Below, one piece after another: positions 15,891 to 25,800 of a stretch of 64,000 bases of DNA. The translations under genes and the position numbers were made by a program. The stretch's first letter is position 1. Each line of letters opens with the position of its first letter. This stretch comes from Paenibacillus ottowii. Its GTDB lineage: Bacteria; Bacillota; Bacilli; Paenibacillales; Paenibacillaceae. The notes under the pieces were generated by a model. The model was not told the origin of the DNA. It was given only the letters and a program-made list of their open reading frames with translations, and searched no databases. The stretch spans positions 168,718 through 232,717 of the forward strand of contig NZ_VIJZ01000009.1 in NCBI RefSeq assembly GCF_006874425.1, given 5' to 3'.

Positions 15891-17198
15891 TTATGAAATG
15901 ATTAACCACAGATATAAGCCCAGCAGGGTAATAAAAAGTGTAGGAATAGTTAAGACGATGCCTGTTTTAAAATAAGTGCCCCATGAAATTTTCACGTTTT
16001 TCGAACGAAGCACATGCAGCCATAATAATGTGGCTAATGAACCGATTGGAGTTATTTTCGGTCCAAGGTCCGACCCAATGACGTTAGCATAAATCAGTAC
16101 CTCTTTGACCATACTGGTTGTATGAGTGGCATTAATGGCAAGCGCATCAATCATGACCGTAGGCAAGTTATTCATACTCGAAGAGATAATCGCCGCAATA
16201 AAACCCATGGCCATGGTGGCTACAAACATACCTTGATCAGCAGCCGCTTGAATCACGTGGGACAGCAGATCCGTCAAACCGGCGTTACGCAAACCATACA
16301 CTACCACATACATTCCGATAGAGAAAAATACGATGGCCCATGGAGCTCCCTTAATGACTTCTTTCATGGGTACCACAGGACTTTTTCTAGCCATCAGCAA
16401 GAAAAGGATGGCAATGATACCAGCCACCACCGAGACGGGAATGTCAAAAAATTCGCATACAAAGTAGCCAATCAACAATATTGTGAGAACGATCCAGGAC
16501 ATACGGAACATCTTTGGATCTTTTATCGCAGTTGCAGGCGTGATTAACTGTGTCGCATCAAACGTTTTAGGAATTCTTTTGCGAAAAAAGAGATACAGTA
16601 CCACGATACTAGCCGCTAAGGAAAACAGATTAGGTATAATCATACGACTCGCATATTCCATAAAACTGATTCCAAAGAAATCGGCTGACACAATATTAAC
16701 GAGGTTGCTGACTACTAGCGGAAGCGACGTCGTATCTGCAATAAATCCGCTTGCTATGATAAAGGGAAACACCATTTTCTCATCCAATTTCAGTGCCCGA
16801 ACCATCGCCAGTACAATTGGAGTTAAAATTAAAGCCGCTCCATCATTGGCAAAAAAGGCAGCAACTATGGCACCCAGGACGCTCACATAGACAAACATCC
16901 GGGTTCCGCTTCCACGGGCTATCCGTGCCATGTGAAGTGCTGCCCATTCGAAGAAACCTATTTTATCAAGGACTAATGAAATCAGAATAATGGCAACAAA
17001 AGCTAGTGTTGCATTCCAGACCATTCGGGTAACTTCCCAAACATCATGCAAATCCACTACACCCACCAACAAGGCGAGTATAGCACCGCCGCAGGCAGAC
17101 CATCCAATGGACAGATGTTTAGGCTGCCAAATGACCAATACTAAAGTGACTAAGAATATAATACATGCCAAAAAAATCAATGTTCTAAAACCCTCCAT
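15891..17198 (-). CDS. arsB: ArsB-type arsenite efflux permease
   Basis: Cytoplasmic-membrane arsenite/antimonite extruder, 435 residues with about 12 hydrophobic segments. Family motifs include VVDLHDVWEVTRMVWNATLA, VLGAIVAAFFANDGAALILT, SGFIADTTSLPLVVSNLVNI and IIPNLFSLAASIV. Near the C-terminus are ISSSMNNLPTVMIDALAI and VIGSDLGPKITPIGSLATLL. It forms a two-gene operon with arsC (gap 25 bp). No ArsR repressor gene is adjacent, so the regulator would have to lie elsewhere. Confidence 0.93.
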   Translation of the reverse strand: MEGFRTLIFLACIIFLVTLVLVIWQPKHLSIGWSACGGAILALLVGVVDLHDVWEVTRMVWNATLAFVAIILISLVLDKIGFFEWAALHMARIARGSGTRMFVYVSVLGAIVAAFFANDGAALILTPIVLAMVRALKLDEKMVFPFIIASGFIADTTSLPLVVSNLVNIVSADFFGISFMEYASRMIIPNLFSLAASIVVLYLFFRKRIPKTFDATQLITPATAIKDPKMFRMSWIVLTILLIGYFVCEFFDIPVSVVAGIIAILFLLMARKSPVVPMKEVIKGAPWAIVFFSIGMYVVVYGLRNAGLTDLLSHVIQAAADQGMFVATMAMGFIAAIISSSMNNLPTVMIDALAINATHTTSMVKEVLIYANVIGSDLGPKITPIGSLATLLWLHVLRSKNVKISWGTYFKTGIVLTIPTLFITLLGLYLWLIIS

Positions 17199-17347
17199 TA
17201 CATTTACATTTCCTTATAAATATATACTTATATTAAAAACTGGTCGGCTACATAACCTAGTTGATCCAATGTGTGACGTCTTTCGATTATATAACTAATG
17301 CTTAAATACTAATAGAGCTCAACTTTAATATCAAGAACGCTCAATAC

Positions 17348-18940
17348 TTATTTGTTCACCAATTGCATAATCCAATCTTTTATATCAACGATGCGCAGGG
17401 TTTTGGGTCGTGTATTCGTTCCAGAAATAATTAACGGGACAAGGGAATCTTTTTCGTGCAGCGATCCATGGGCTCCCCCTCCGATGTGGGTAGGGGAACT
17501 TTCGCCGACGAGTTCATATCCTGGTTGGACTGTGACGACAACATATCTCCCTTCATGTGAATTTATTGCCCCGTGTAGTCTCGCCAAAACGTCTGGATAT
17601 TTTCCATATTTGATCCGGTTGTTATGGATCGTAATATCCACTAGATTCGTTTCGCCCGATAATGTCCATGATTGTCCATATTCATCGGTCAATTTCCCAC
17701 CGGGACGATAAGAAAACAGACCACCATTTTTCCCCTTTGTAATATGAATATTATTTTTGCCATCTTTCATAGCAATAATGTCGAGCTTATCCTCATGCTG
17801 TAAAGACTGCACCACGTCAGACAAATCCACGTTATTGTTAATGGCATAGATATAGGCCATCCGTTCATTAGCGGCAATCACGATTTGGTCATCATTTCTT
17901 ACGGGTTGATTTAATTTTGCAATACGGTAATGGCTCAAATGAGGTCTTAAATCAACAGTGGCTGCCTGTCGATCATCATATACAGCGCTTTGCGCGCTGT
18001 CACCCATGACAATCCAAATCGCACTGTTTGCAGCCTCTTCCCATGAACCGTATGCGTTCAACACAGTTTGCAGTGCTTTGTCCGCTTTTTCAATTCCCTT
18101 TAGTTGATTGGGACCCTTTCTATGCGCCAAATTATCATTCTCTGGGAAGTAGGTGATGGTTACGTCTGGAAGTTTTTTCTGACTGATTAGAAAGGCGGTA
18201 TCCTTTGCGGAAAATTCGTCATTCATCCCGAATTTTTTCCACACAGGAGTGTTCCAACTATTTTTCGGGTTCAATTGTGCCAGAGCTGCATAGGATAACC
18301 ATTTGGGTCCTGTGACTGTCATTTGTTCTGGCACCCTGTTGCTATTGGCTATAATGTCAGGCACTTTTAAAGCATGTTTCGTATTCCCCCTAAAAACAAT
18401 AGCATTAATGGACGCGGATTCTCTCCCTTTGTCAGCCAAATCTTCATGTAGGGTTTTCGTTTTTTTGTTCAAATGAACTTGATTTAATTGGTAAATTGCA
18501 TCCATAAATACTTGCAGTTGGTCTATCTTCAACGCTTCCTTGATACCATTGCCATAAAAAATCATGCGTTTCTTGGGATCACTGTACCAAACGAGACCAG
18601 GCACATGGTGTTGGTCAGCATACGTTCCCGTTAACAATGTACTGTCGATTGTTACAGACATCGTGGGAAATGAACTCACTACATGTGGGAAGTATTGCCC
18701 TTTACGAAGGAGAAATCGCATTGCGGGTGCACGGCCTTCTTGCATCGCTTCTTGCAAAGGCTTATCCATTAAAGAATCAATCAAGACCACAATGACCGGT
18801 TTTTTGCCAATTTGATTTACAGCGACATGCGGCTTCACACTCTGTTGCTTTAGCTGTTGACCAGAGTCCGCCCTACAGCCCAAGACCAATAACAATAAAC
18901 TTAGCATTAGTACAATGGTAACTTTATTTTTCATGCCCAT
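17348..18940 (-). CDS. lipoprotein of the type I phosphodiesterase/alkaline-phosphatase superfamily
   Basis: Surface-exposed hydrolase, 530 residues. The N-terminus is a lipoprotein signal peptide with lipobox LVLGC. The nucleotide pyrophosphatase/phosphodiesterase fold follows: KPVIVVLIDSLMDKPLQEAM (first metal Asp), SFPTMSVTIDSTLLTGTYAD (nucleophile Thr/Ser region), TYFPENDNLAHRKGPNQLKG and WIVMGDSAQSAV (metal Asp), and a C-terminal GGGAHGSLHEKDSLVPLIIS. It would cleave phosphodiester or phosphomonoester bonds outside the membrane. GGGG lies 8 nt before the start. Monocistronic; the substrate is unknown. Confidence 0.85.
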   Translation of the reverse strand: MGMKNKVTIVLMLSLLLLVLGCRADSGQQLKQQSVKPHVAVNQIGKKPVIVVLIDSLMDKPLQEAMQEGRAPAMRFLLRKGQYFPHVVSSFPTMSVTIDSTLLTGTYADQHHVPGLVWYSDPKKRMIFYGNGIKEALKIDQLQVFMDAIYQLNQVHLNKKTKTLHEDLADKGRESASINAIVFRGNTKHALKVPDIIANSNRVPEQMTVTGPKWLSYAALAQLNPKNSWNTPVWKKFGMNDEFSAKDTAFLISQKKLPDVTITYFPENDNLAHRKGPNQLKGIEKADKALQTVLNAYGSWEEAANSAIWIVMGDSAQSAVYDDRQAATVDLRPHLSHYRIAKLNQPVRNDDQIVIAANERMAYIYAINNNVDLSDVVQSLQHEDKLDIIAMKDGKNNIHITKGKNGGLFSYRPGGKLTDEYGQSWTLSGETNLVDITIHNNRIKYGKYPDVLARLHGAINSHEGRYVVVTVQPGYELVGESSPTHIGGGAHGSLHEKDSLVPLIISGTNTRPKTLRIVDIKDWIMQLVNK

Positions 18941-19132
18941 ATATGCGTCCCCTTTTTTAGAAAAGCAATCCCCTTCTTCTTATTATTTTTTCTTGCACTA
19001 AAAAATTTATTCCTACATTAGATCATTGGGATAAAAAGGGGACACCTGCAACAAAGTTACAACTCCAATGAATTTTTTAGATCTAATAGGTCAAATTTAA
19101 AAATCAAAACCATTTAGGAAGAGAGTATAACG

Positions 19133-19906
19133 ATGACTACAACAAACTTACACGAATACTCCATGCATTATATAGATTCCGGCGAAGGAACGGCCATCCT
19201 ATTCATTCACCCTCCAGTACTCACAAGCTTAAGTTTCACATACCAGATCCAAGGGTTATCGCCCTATTTTCGAACGATCGCTTTTGATATCAGAGGACAC
19301 GGTAAAAGCCTGCCTTCCGAGCAAACGATTACTTACCCGCTCATTGTAGAGGATATTAAACATTTGATGGATCGGTTGAACTTGGACAAGGTATTTTTGT
19401 GTGGATATTCGATCGGAGGCTCGATCGTATTAGAATTCCTCTTAACTTATCCAGATCGGGTATGGGGAGGGATTGTGATCAGCGGGATGTCAGAGGTAAA
19501 TGAATGGCGGCTAAGAAACAAAATTTCGTTGGGCATTGCTCTTTCCAAGATCGGCGCAGTTGGTACAATTGCCCTTTCTAACGCTTGGTCACAAACGAAA
19601 CGATTATCTTTATTTCGCAGGTTATTTAACGATGCGAAGAAGGGAAATCCCAGGAATGTTGAGCAATTTTACCGTTACAGCTTGAAGTACAACTGTACCT
19701 CACGACTGGGGGAAATCCAGCTTCCCGTCCTGCTCGTTTATGGTAAAGAGGATCAACATTTCCATCGTTATGCCAACCTATTGCATCAGCAATTACCGAA
19801 GAGTGAGCTTATTTTCATCAAAAAAGCTGATCACCGCCTTCCTACGAAGGCCGCTGGAACATTGAATGAACTGATCAAGCAGTTCGCAGATCGCTTCAGC
19901 CCTTAA
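19133..19906 (+). CDS. alpha/beta hydrolase
   Basis: 257-residue alpha/beta-fold hydrolase. Nucleophile elbow FLCGYSIGGSIVLEF (Ser), oxyanion region ILFIHPPVLTSLS, acid in LLVYGKEDQHFHRY and the catalytic His in FIKKADHRLPTKAAG. RAFDIRGHGKS-like segment AFDIRGHGKSLPSE is typical. No signal peptide, so cytosolic. AGGAAGAG precedes the ATG. The gene stands between a divergent lipoprotein gene and an MFS gene, with 160-190 bp gaps, so it is probably transcribed alone. The substrate is not predictable. Confidence 0.82.
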   Translation: MTTTNLHEYSMHYIDSGEGTAILFIHPPVLTSLSFTYQIQGLSPYFRTIAFDIRGHGKSLPSEQTITYPLIVEDIKHLMDRLNLDKVFLCGYSIGGSIVLEFLLTYPDRVWGGIVISGMSEVNEWRLRNKISLGIALSKIGAVGTIALSNAWSQTKRLSLFRRLFNDAKKGNPRNVEQFYRYSLKYNCTSRLGEIQLPVLLVYGKEDQHFHRYANLLHQQLPKSELIFIKKADHRLPTKAAGTLNELIKQFADRFSP

Positions 19907-20068
19907 TACACATCCTAAGTGAAAAGTCGAAGTTGCTCATCAAAGTGGAAAAAATTATATACTATTATATACAATGAAAATATACAAATTATGCTAAAGT
20001 CATATATAGTTTAGTTAGGATAGGTATGTATTGTTCTGCTTCTAAATTGGAAGGGGTGTAAAAATGAA

Positions 20069-21295
20069 ATGCTAAAGCGTATTCAAAATCTTTTCGTTAT
20101 CCCCAATTATCCGCTATTCATGATCTGTATGTTATTGCAAGGTATGGCTATTTCCATAACTGCACCTTTTTTAGCCGTATATTTTACAGGCACACTTGGC
20201 GTATCCGTGGGAACCTTTGGTGTATTTACAGCGGTGACTTTGATTTGTGGTATATGGATAAGCTCTCTTATTGCCAAACGTTCCGATACCGGACTGGATC
20301 GCAAGCAAATTTTAGTGATATGTACGTTATTTAATGCGATAGCCTTCGCAGGATATCTTGTAATCCAAAATTTTTATATACTTTTTGTCTATATGACGAT
20401 CTTTACGGCTATGGGTGCCCCTGGGATGCCTCAGTTATTTGCCAGTGCCCGTGAGGCGGTAGATCGCAGTAAATCTGCGGACCATGCCTTTGCGAATTCA
20501 ACGCTTCGTTCTATGTTCTCGCTTGGCTTTATTACCGGGCCGCTCTTTGGTTCCTTCTTGATTACACATACGGGTTTTAAAGGTATTTTTATAGGTACGA
20601 CTTCTATTTTTGTACTTATTGCCGTTCTGCTATTCTTTTTTATCAAGCCGTCTCCTGTTCAGCTTAAACATAAGGATCAACTTTCACTTCATCACATTTC
20701 ATTACATAAAAATATTGAAATTCTGATCCCCTTCTCCGTTCTTACTTTGCTTTATACGTCTCACTGGATGAATAGTTTGAATATTTCCTTGTTCATTATT
20801 CACAATTTAAAAGGTAACACGAGTGACGTTGCTCTAGTAGCCAGTATTTGCGCCATTTTGGAAATCCCCTTGATGCTCATGCTGGGCGTACTGGCAGCCA
20901 AATACTCCAACCGTTTGCTTGTATTTTTAGGGGCACTAACAGGCGTTGTCTATTATCTGCTCGTCCTTATGTCTACGGAGATGTGGCAACTATTCGCGGG
21001 GCAGCTTCTTCTAGCCTTCTTTGTTGCAGTGATTTCAGCGATTGGTATCAGCTATATGCAGGACTTGTTGCCAACTCTCCCTGGATACGCCTCGACGCTG
21101 TATTCCAATGCGACAACAATCGGAAGACTGGCCGGGAGCTTGCTAGGCGGATTGTTCGCTCAATGGATGGGTTATCGAAACTCCTATTGGATATGCTTAT
21201 TCCTGATCCTCTGCTGTCTTGGTCTGCTGGCGATTTCAAAAAAATTAGAGTTTGACAAATCGGCTGCTCTACACGAAAGAAATCACAGTCTATAG
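20069..21295 (+). CDS. MFS transporter, sugar-efflux (SET)-like
   Basis: 408-residue major facilitator with 12 predicted membrane segments. The first begins NYPLFMICMLLQGMAISITA, and the conserved motif-A loop is degenerate (SSLIAKRSDTGLDRKQIL). Features resembling the SetA/SetB sugar-efflux group are MGAPGMPQLFASAREAVD, ANSTLRSMFSLGFITGPLFG and a C-terminal SNATTIGRLAGSLLGGLFAQ. The start is debatable: the RBS GGAAGGGG is 12 nt from this ATG but 7 nt from an ATG at 20064 that opens a three-codon frame (ATG AAA TGC TAA) overlapping it. It converges on a glycosyltransferase gene. Confidence 0.82.
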   Translation: MLKRIQNLFVIPNYPLFMICMLLQGMAISITAPFLAVYFTGTLGVSVGTFGVFTAVTLICGIWISSLIAKRSDTGLDRKQILVICTLFNAIAFAGYLVIQNFYILFVYMTIFTAMGAPGMPQLFASAREAVDRSKSADHAFANSTLRSMFSLGFITGPLFGSFLITHTGFKGIFIGTTSIFVLIAVLLFFFIKPSPVQLKHKDQLSLHHISLHKNIEILIPFSVLTLLYTSHWMNSLNISLFIIHNLKGNTSDVALVASICAILEIPLMLMLGVLAAKYSNRLLVFLGALTGVVYYLLVLMSTEMWQLFAGQLLLAFFVAVISAIGISYMQDLLPTLPGYASTLYSNATTIGRLAGSLLGGLFAQWMGYRNSYWICLFLILCCLGLLAISKKLEFDKSAALHERNHSL

Positions 21296-21311
21296 GACGA
21301 CGCCAATACAA

Positions 21312-21364
21312 GAAGCAGCACGTAGCCTGGACGAGAAGCCAAAGTCCAGTTACGTGCTGCTTTT
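21312..21364. terminator. strong terminator between convergent MFS and glycosyltransferase genes
   Basis: Stem AAGCAGCACGTA/TACGTGCTGCTT with an inner CTGGAC/GTCCAG stem and TTTT. Confidence 0.92.
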
Positions 21365-21425
21365 ATGACGATTATGCCACGCATATTCCTGATTGGTTAA
21401 AATCGGGTGCTGCCGTACACGTACC

Positions 21426-22643
21426 CTATTTTTCTATAGTAGAGAAACGACTCATAATTGCATCAGCCGCATACATATAACCGCCAGCCTGACGGAGTGA
21501 TTGTCCAATTACATGGGCCTGTTGTTTATAGATGGGTTGGTTCAATACCTCTACTAAAGCAGCTTTTAAGATAGCAGGTGTGAGTTCATTTTTATTCACA
21601 GCAATACCCGCTCCCAGCTCTTGCACCCGGTTGGCTACGATCGGCTGATCCGATGTCATCGGAACCAGGACCATCGGCACGTTGTAATACAAGGCTTCGC
21701 TCGCACTGTTCATTCCTCCATGTGTAATAAAGGCATCTACACGCTGGAGCATTTCTAGCTGCGGAATATAAGGCTTGATCATAAAATTGTCCGGGATATT
21801 GTCTGTCAATAACTCCATCTCCGCAAATTGGCCTGATGACAGTACAAATTGCACGGGCAAATCGCGAAATGCTTCAAAGCAAAGCTTATAAAACTCCAAA
21901 TCCCTATTAAGAATAGTTCCCAATGAGATATACACAACCTGCGGATACAAAGCACGAAGCTGTTCAAACGGAAATGCAGGCGCATCTTTACGTGGTACAA
22001 TAGAGGGACCTGCAAAAATATAGCTGTCATCCAGCTCTTCGACTTGCGGTTGAAAATAACGGCTTGTATACACGATCTTTAGGCTGTGGGAATGTGAATC
22101 AAGCTCATCCATAGCAGGTGCGGTAACCTGAAACTCCTCAGCTAATTGATATACTACTTTCATCGTCTCATCATAAAGCTCTCTCACTTTTATATCATGA
22201 TCATCCCAGCCTTGATCAGATCCCAGAGGCTCTACGAAAGCAAACGAGCAGACCGTGCAGACCGCAGGTATTCCCAGCCTCTCTGCTATAATTCTGCCTC
22301 CCCAACCCATCAGATAGTCATAAATTAAGTAATCATACTCCTTATTTTCAATTTCCTTCAAAACCTTTGGAATAATCGGTTCAATCAAACCTTTAACGAT
22401 CATATTCACGAATTGATAATGATGTTTATATTCAGCCGGCTTTAATACAGGGTTATGAATAAATGCATCCGCGCCAAATGGATAGGTGATCAGGTTTGCT
22501 CCTGTTTGTTGAATTCTCGTACCAAATTCCTCTGAACACACATAATCTACTTCTTCCCCCCTATCGACCAATTGCTTAATCAATCCTAATGACGGGTTAA
22601 CATGGCCTTCAGCAGGCGTGATCACAACCAACACACGTGCCAT
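21426..22643 (-). CDS. macrolide-type UDP-glycosyltransferase (GT1, MGT/YjiC-like)
   Basis: 405-residue GT-B enzyme. N-terminal acceptor domain starts VLVVITPAEGHVNPSLGLIK. The C-terminal nucleotide-sugar domain has VVYISLGTILNRDLEFY, IKPYIPQLEMLQRVDAFITH, HGGMNSASEALYYNVPMVLV and VPMTSDQPIVANRVQELGAG. Such enzymes transfer glucose from UDP-glucose to small aglycones (macrolides, flavonoids, sterols, lipids). A paralogue lies at 36540-37739. Monocistronic; the natural acceptor is unknown. Confidence 0.88.
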   Translation of the reverse strand: MARVLVVITPAEGHVNPSLGLIKQLVDRGEEVDYVCSEEFGTRIQQTGANLITYPFGADAFIHNPVLKPAEYKHHYQFVNMIVKGLIEPIIPKVLKEIENKEYDYLIYDYLMGWGGRIIAERLGIPAVCTVCSFAFVEPLGSDQGWDDHDIKVRELYDETMKVVYQLAEEFQVTAPAMDELDSHSHSLKIVYTSRYFQPQVEELDDSYIFAGPSIVPRKDAPAFPFEQLRALYPQVVYISLGTILNRDLEFYKLCFEAFRDLPVQFVLSSGQFAEMELLTDNIPDNFMIKPYIPQLEMLQRVDAFITHGGMNSASEALYYNVPMVLVPMTSDQPIVANRVQELGAGIAVNKNELTPAILKAALVEVLNQPIYKQQAHVIGQSLRQAGGYMYAADAIMSRFSTIEK

Positions 22644-22805
22644 CCTACACCTCCGACATCATAATATATTCAAAAAAAACGCTAGTTTTATCCATGATGA
22701 TGACATATATCGCATATTCAATATATAAAATATTTACCATAAAAACAAATGATTTCATTTTTAGATCATGTATGTATCACATCAAAATTGCTCATAAACA
22801 CGCGC

Positions 22806-22846
22806 ATAAGCGGGGGAACGCTTAAAGCGCATCCCCCCGCTTATCT
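22806..22846 (-). terminator. terminator after the pectate lyase-pectinesterase gene
   Basis: Stem ATAAGCGGGGG/CCCCCGCTTAT, 17 bp from the stop codon on the minus strand. The loop can also pair internally. Confidence 0.85.
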
Positions 22847-22860
22847 ATTGAACATTAGAT

Positions 22861-25800
22861 TTATAGACGCCAATCCCAATGATCGGTCCCGCTCAGAACA
22901 GCTTCAACGGTGTACTGGTTGGCTTCGTCAGCCATAAGCTGTTTGGCCCAACGTACACGCCCGCTACTTTCTGCACCTGGTCCAAAGTTGTCGAACTCTC
23001 CAAATCTTGCGGTCTGCTCATTGGATTCCTTCCCCCAATTGTTCCAGCCACCTGGCTTGATATGATCATCCATATAGGTCTTTAAAAAAGTAACATGAGC
23101 GTAAGACCGCCAAGGCCGCCCAAGATCCACCTTGCCTGTCAATCCAGCCTCGCTTGTCAGACGACACTGAGTAAATACAAAACCCGGCTGGTTCTCTTCT
23201 GTTGAAGCTGCTGTCACATAGCCGGCACGCAGGCTGTGTATGATCGAATTATCAAATACGGCAGGTGCATTGCCAAATATAAAATCAACACTGCCACTGA
23301 TGTAGCTGTCCTTAAAATACTGTCTGCCACGGTTCACAAGCAATGTATCCTGTAGGCCAGTAATTTTGACATTGTGATACTTGCCACGATCACCTTCGGC
23401 ATATAACGCTACAGCCTGCACCTGTCCGGTTCCTTCTGTGTTGGCGACCGTCACATTTTCCAACACAAAATCAGGGCTTTGCACACGCATGGTATAGCTG
23501 TTGCTCGTTCCTAACTCCTTTCCGTCCACCACCGTTTTGGCCGTATCATCAAAAGCAATGATCGTTTTGTCCCGATCTTCTCCGATAATGCTCAGATTTT
23601 TTTTGGAGGAGTTCACCTTAATTTTTTCCCGGTACGTACCGTTTTTGAGATGGATCACAGTCCTTGTGTTGCTGTTGTCAGGGACTGCATCAATAGCTGC
23701 CTGAAGGGATGTATAGTCAGCAGGGCCATAGGTCGATACAACCACACTAGTAGGAGAGGTTCCTCCTGAGCCTGTTAGCTTGCGGATCGTAACATTGCTG
23801 AATTCCGACGTATTGTAATTCCATACATCGTTTTGCTGTTTGGATGCATCGGTAGCTAGCCCGAATAATAGCGGTTGATGATCTGAAAAATCTATAACGG
23901 TTTCACCAACCTTCTCCCAGTTCGTCACACCGTCGGTGGATACCCATCCGGTAAGCTTTTGCCCTTGTCGCACCAGACGAACCGAATATGGCGTTGTAAT
24001 AAACGTCTCCATTGACGCTCGTTTCGTTTTACCATCCGTTTGATCACGACTGATAAGAATGCCCTGTTTGCCATATTTAACAAATGCTAAAGACATAAAG
24101 GCCATTTTTGATCCAGGCTTCAGTGATTCACGAATCATTACACCTGCTTCGGCATTATCGTCTACAGGAGTAATCTTCTCCACACGGGCTGTAAGTTCGC
24201 CGTCTCCCTCCCATTTCTGATAAGCATAATGGAAAAGATCAGCCTGCCCGTCAATATCCCCCGCCGATTTTAGGCGTATGCTGCTGCCGTTTGAATCTTC
24301 TTTTAATACCTGAGTGTTCCCTTGGATATAGCCATCGTTGCCCTCAGAGCCAACCTCTTCGCTGAGCCAGCTTCCCGTTGGTGCAGTCGTGTTGACATGA
24401 ATGGTGACAGGATTGGAAAATGTAGCATTTCCCTTACGGTCCGTCACCCGTGCAACAATGTAGTGTGTACCGTCCGTCACATGGTTCCAATCGATTGGAT
24501 AAGGCGCATTTTCTACTTTTCCGACGAGTTTGCCGTCAATGATAAATTCAACGTGAGCAATGCCATCTTGGTCCTTGGCCATTGCAGTTATGGTTGCATT
24601 ACGTCCCGCTTCCAAAATATCGTTATGCTTCAATGAACGTCCGCCTTCATCCGATACCTGTACGGCGACCTCGGGATTACCCACCTCACTTCCATTGGAC
24701 AGCTTCGCAATGAGATCATTCAAATAGACCTCCAGATTCGTGTAGCCCTTGGCAAAATGAGCATACTCCCCTGTGCCGGCAAGCTGCTGACCGTTACGGC
24801 CGTCTGCATTTTTGGGGTCCAGCCCATGGGCACGTTCCCATTCATCCGGCATGCCATCAAGATCACTGTCAGTAAGCTCCGCGGTGGTTACGCTATAATC
24901 ATCATATATCCACCCTGCTTCCCGTGGGGAGTTGATAAATGCACCCGTTCCATTCTTCACATCATTCATAATGCGGGCATCCACTGCATCTCTTCTTGGC
25001 AGTGTCGCTCCTGAACCGGCAAGCACCTCAGCATAAGCGGTCTGTGCATCTGTCGCTTGATATGGACCATACGCATTCGGTGAAATCCCGTTGTCGTATT
25101 CGCCTCTGACTTCAATCGGCTCTGCCAAACGAGTGGAAGGATCAATAATCGACCCAATGGATGTTCCAAGCTGCCAGTTGTCTTTGGTAACCGAATCGTT
25201 CCCATACATGTAGTTGCCACCAATAAACATGCGTGTTTTATATTTTTCACTTCCCACGTCTACAAAGATTTGACTACGAACGTCCTTATATGTGTTAGGA
25301 CCATACTTATAATAGTTATTCAGCACATTATACGACCCTTCACCGCCGCCATAGGAAGAGAAAAATCCCCAATTATAAATGACGTTATTGGTCATTTCCA
25401 CAGCATCGATTTGTTTTTTATCGGTTGGGAAACGCGGATTGCGGCTTGCATTGTGAGCCAGCAAGTTATGATGATAGGTGGAATTTCGACCACCCCATAT
25501 GCCGCCGTAGCCGTGGCGACCTTTCTGGTGTGTGGTCATCAGCATACTTTCGGACGCAATGGACCATTGTACCGTCGTATTTACGTTATCGTACAGACTC
25601 AGTACCTCATCCACCGACCAGCTAAAGGAACAGTGATCAATCATAATATTTTTATGATATCTGGAACCTAAAGCGTCATCCTCGCTGGAGTAACGGTCGG
25701 TTAATCGAAAACGCAGGTAACGAAGAATCACGTTATCTGCATCAATCCCTGTCGTGTAATCGCTTACAGTTATGCCGTCGCCAGGAGCTGTCTGACCCGC

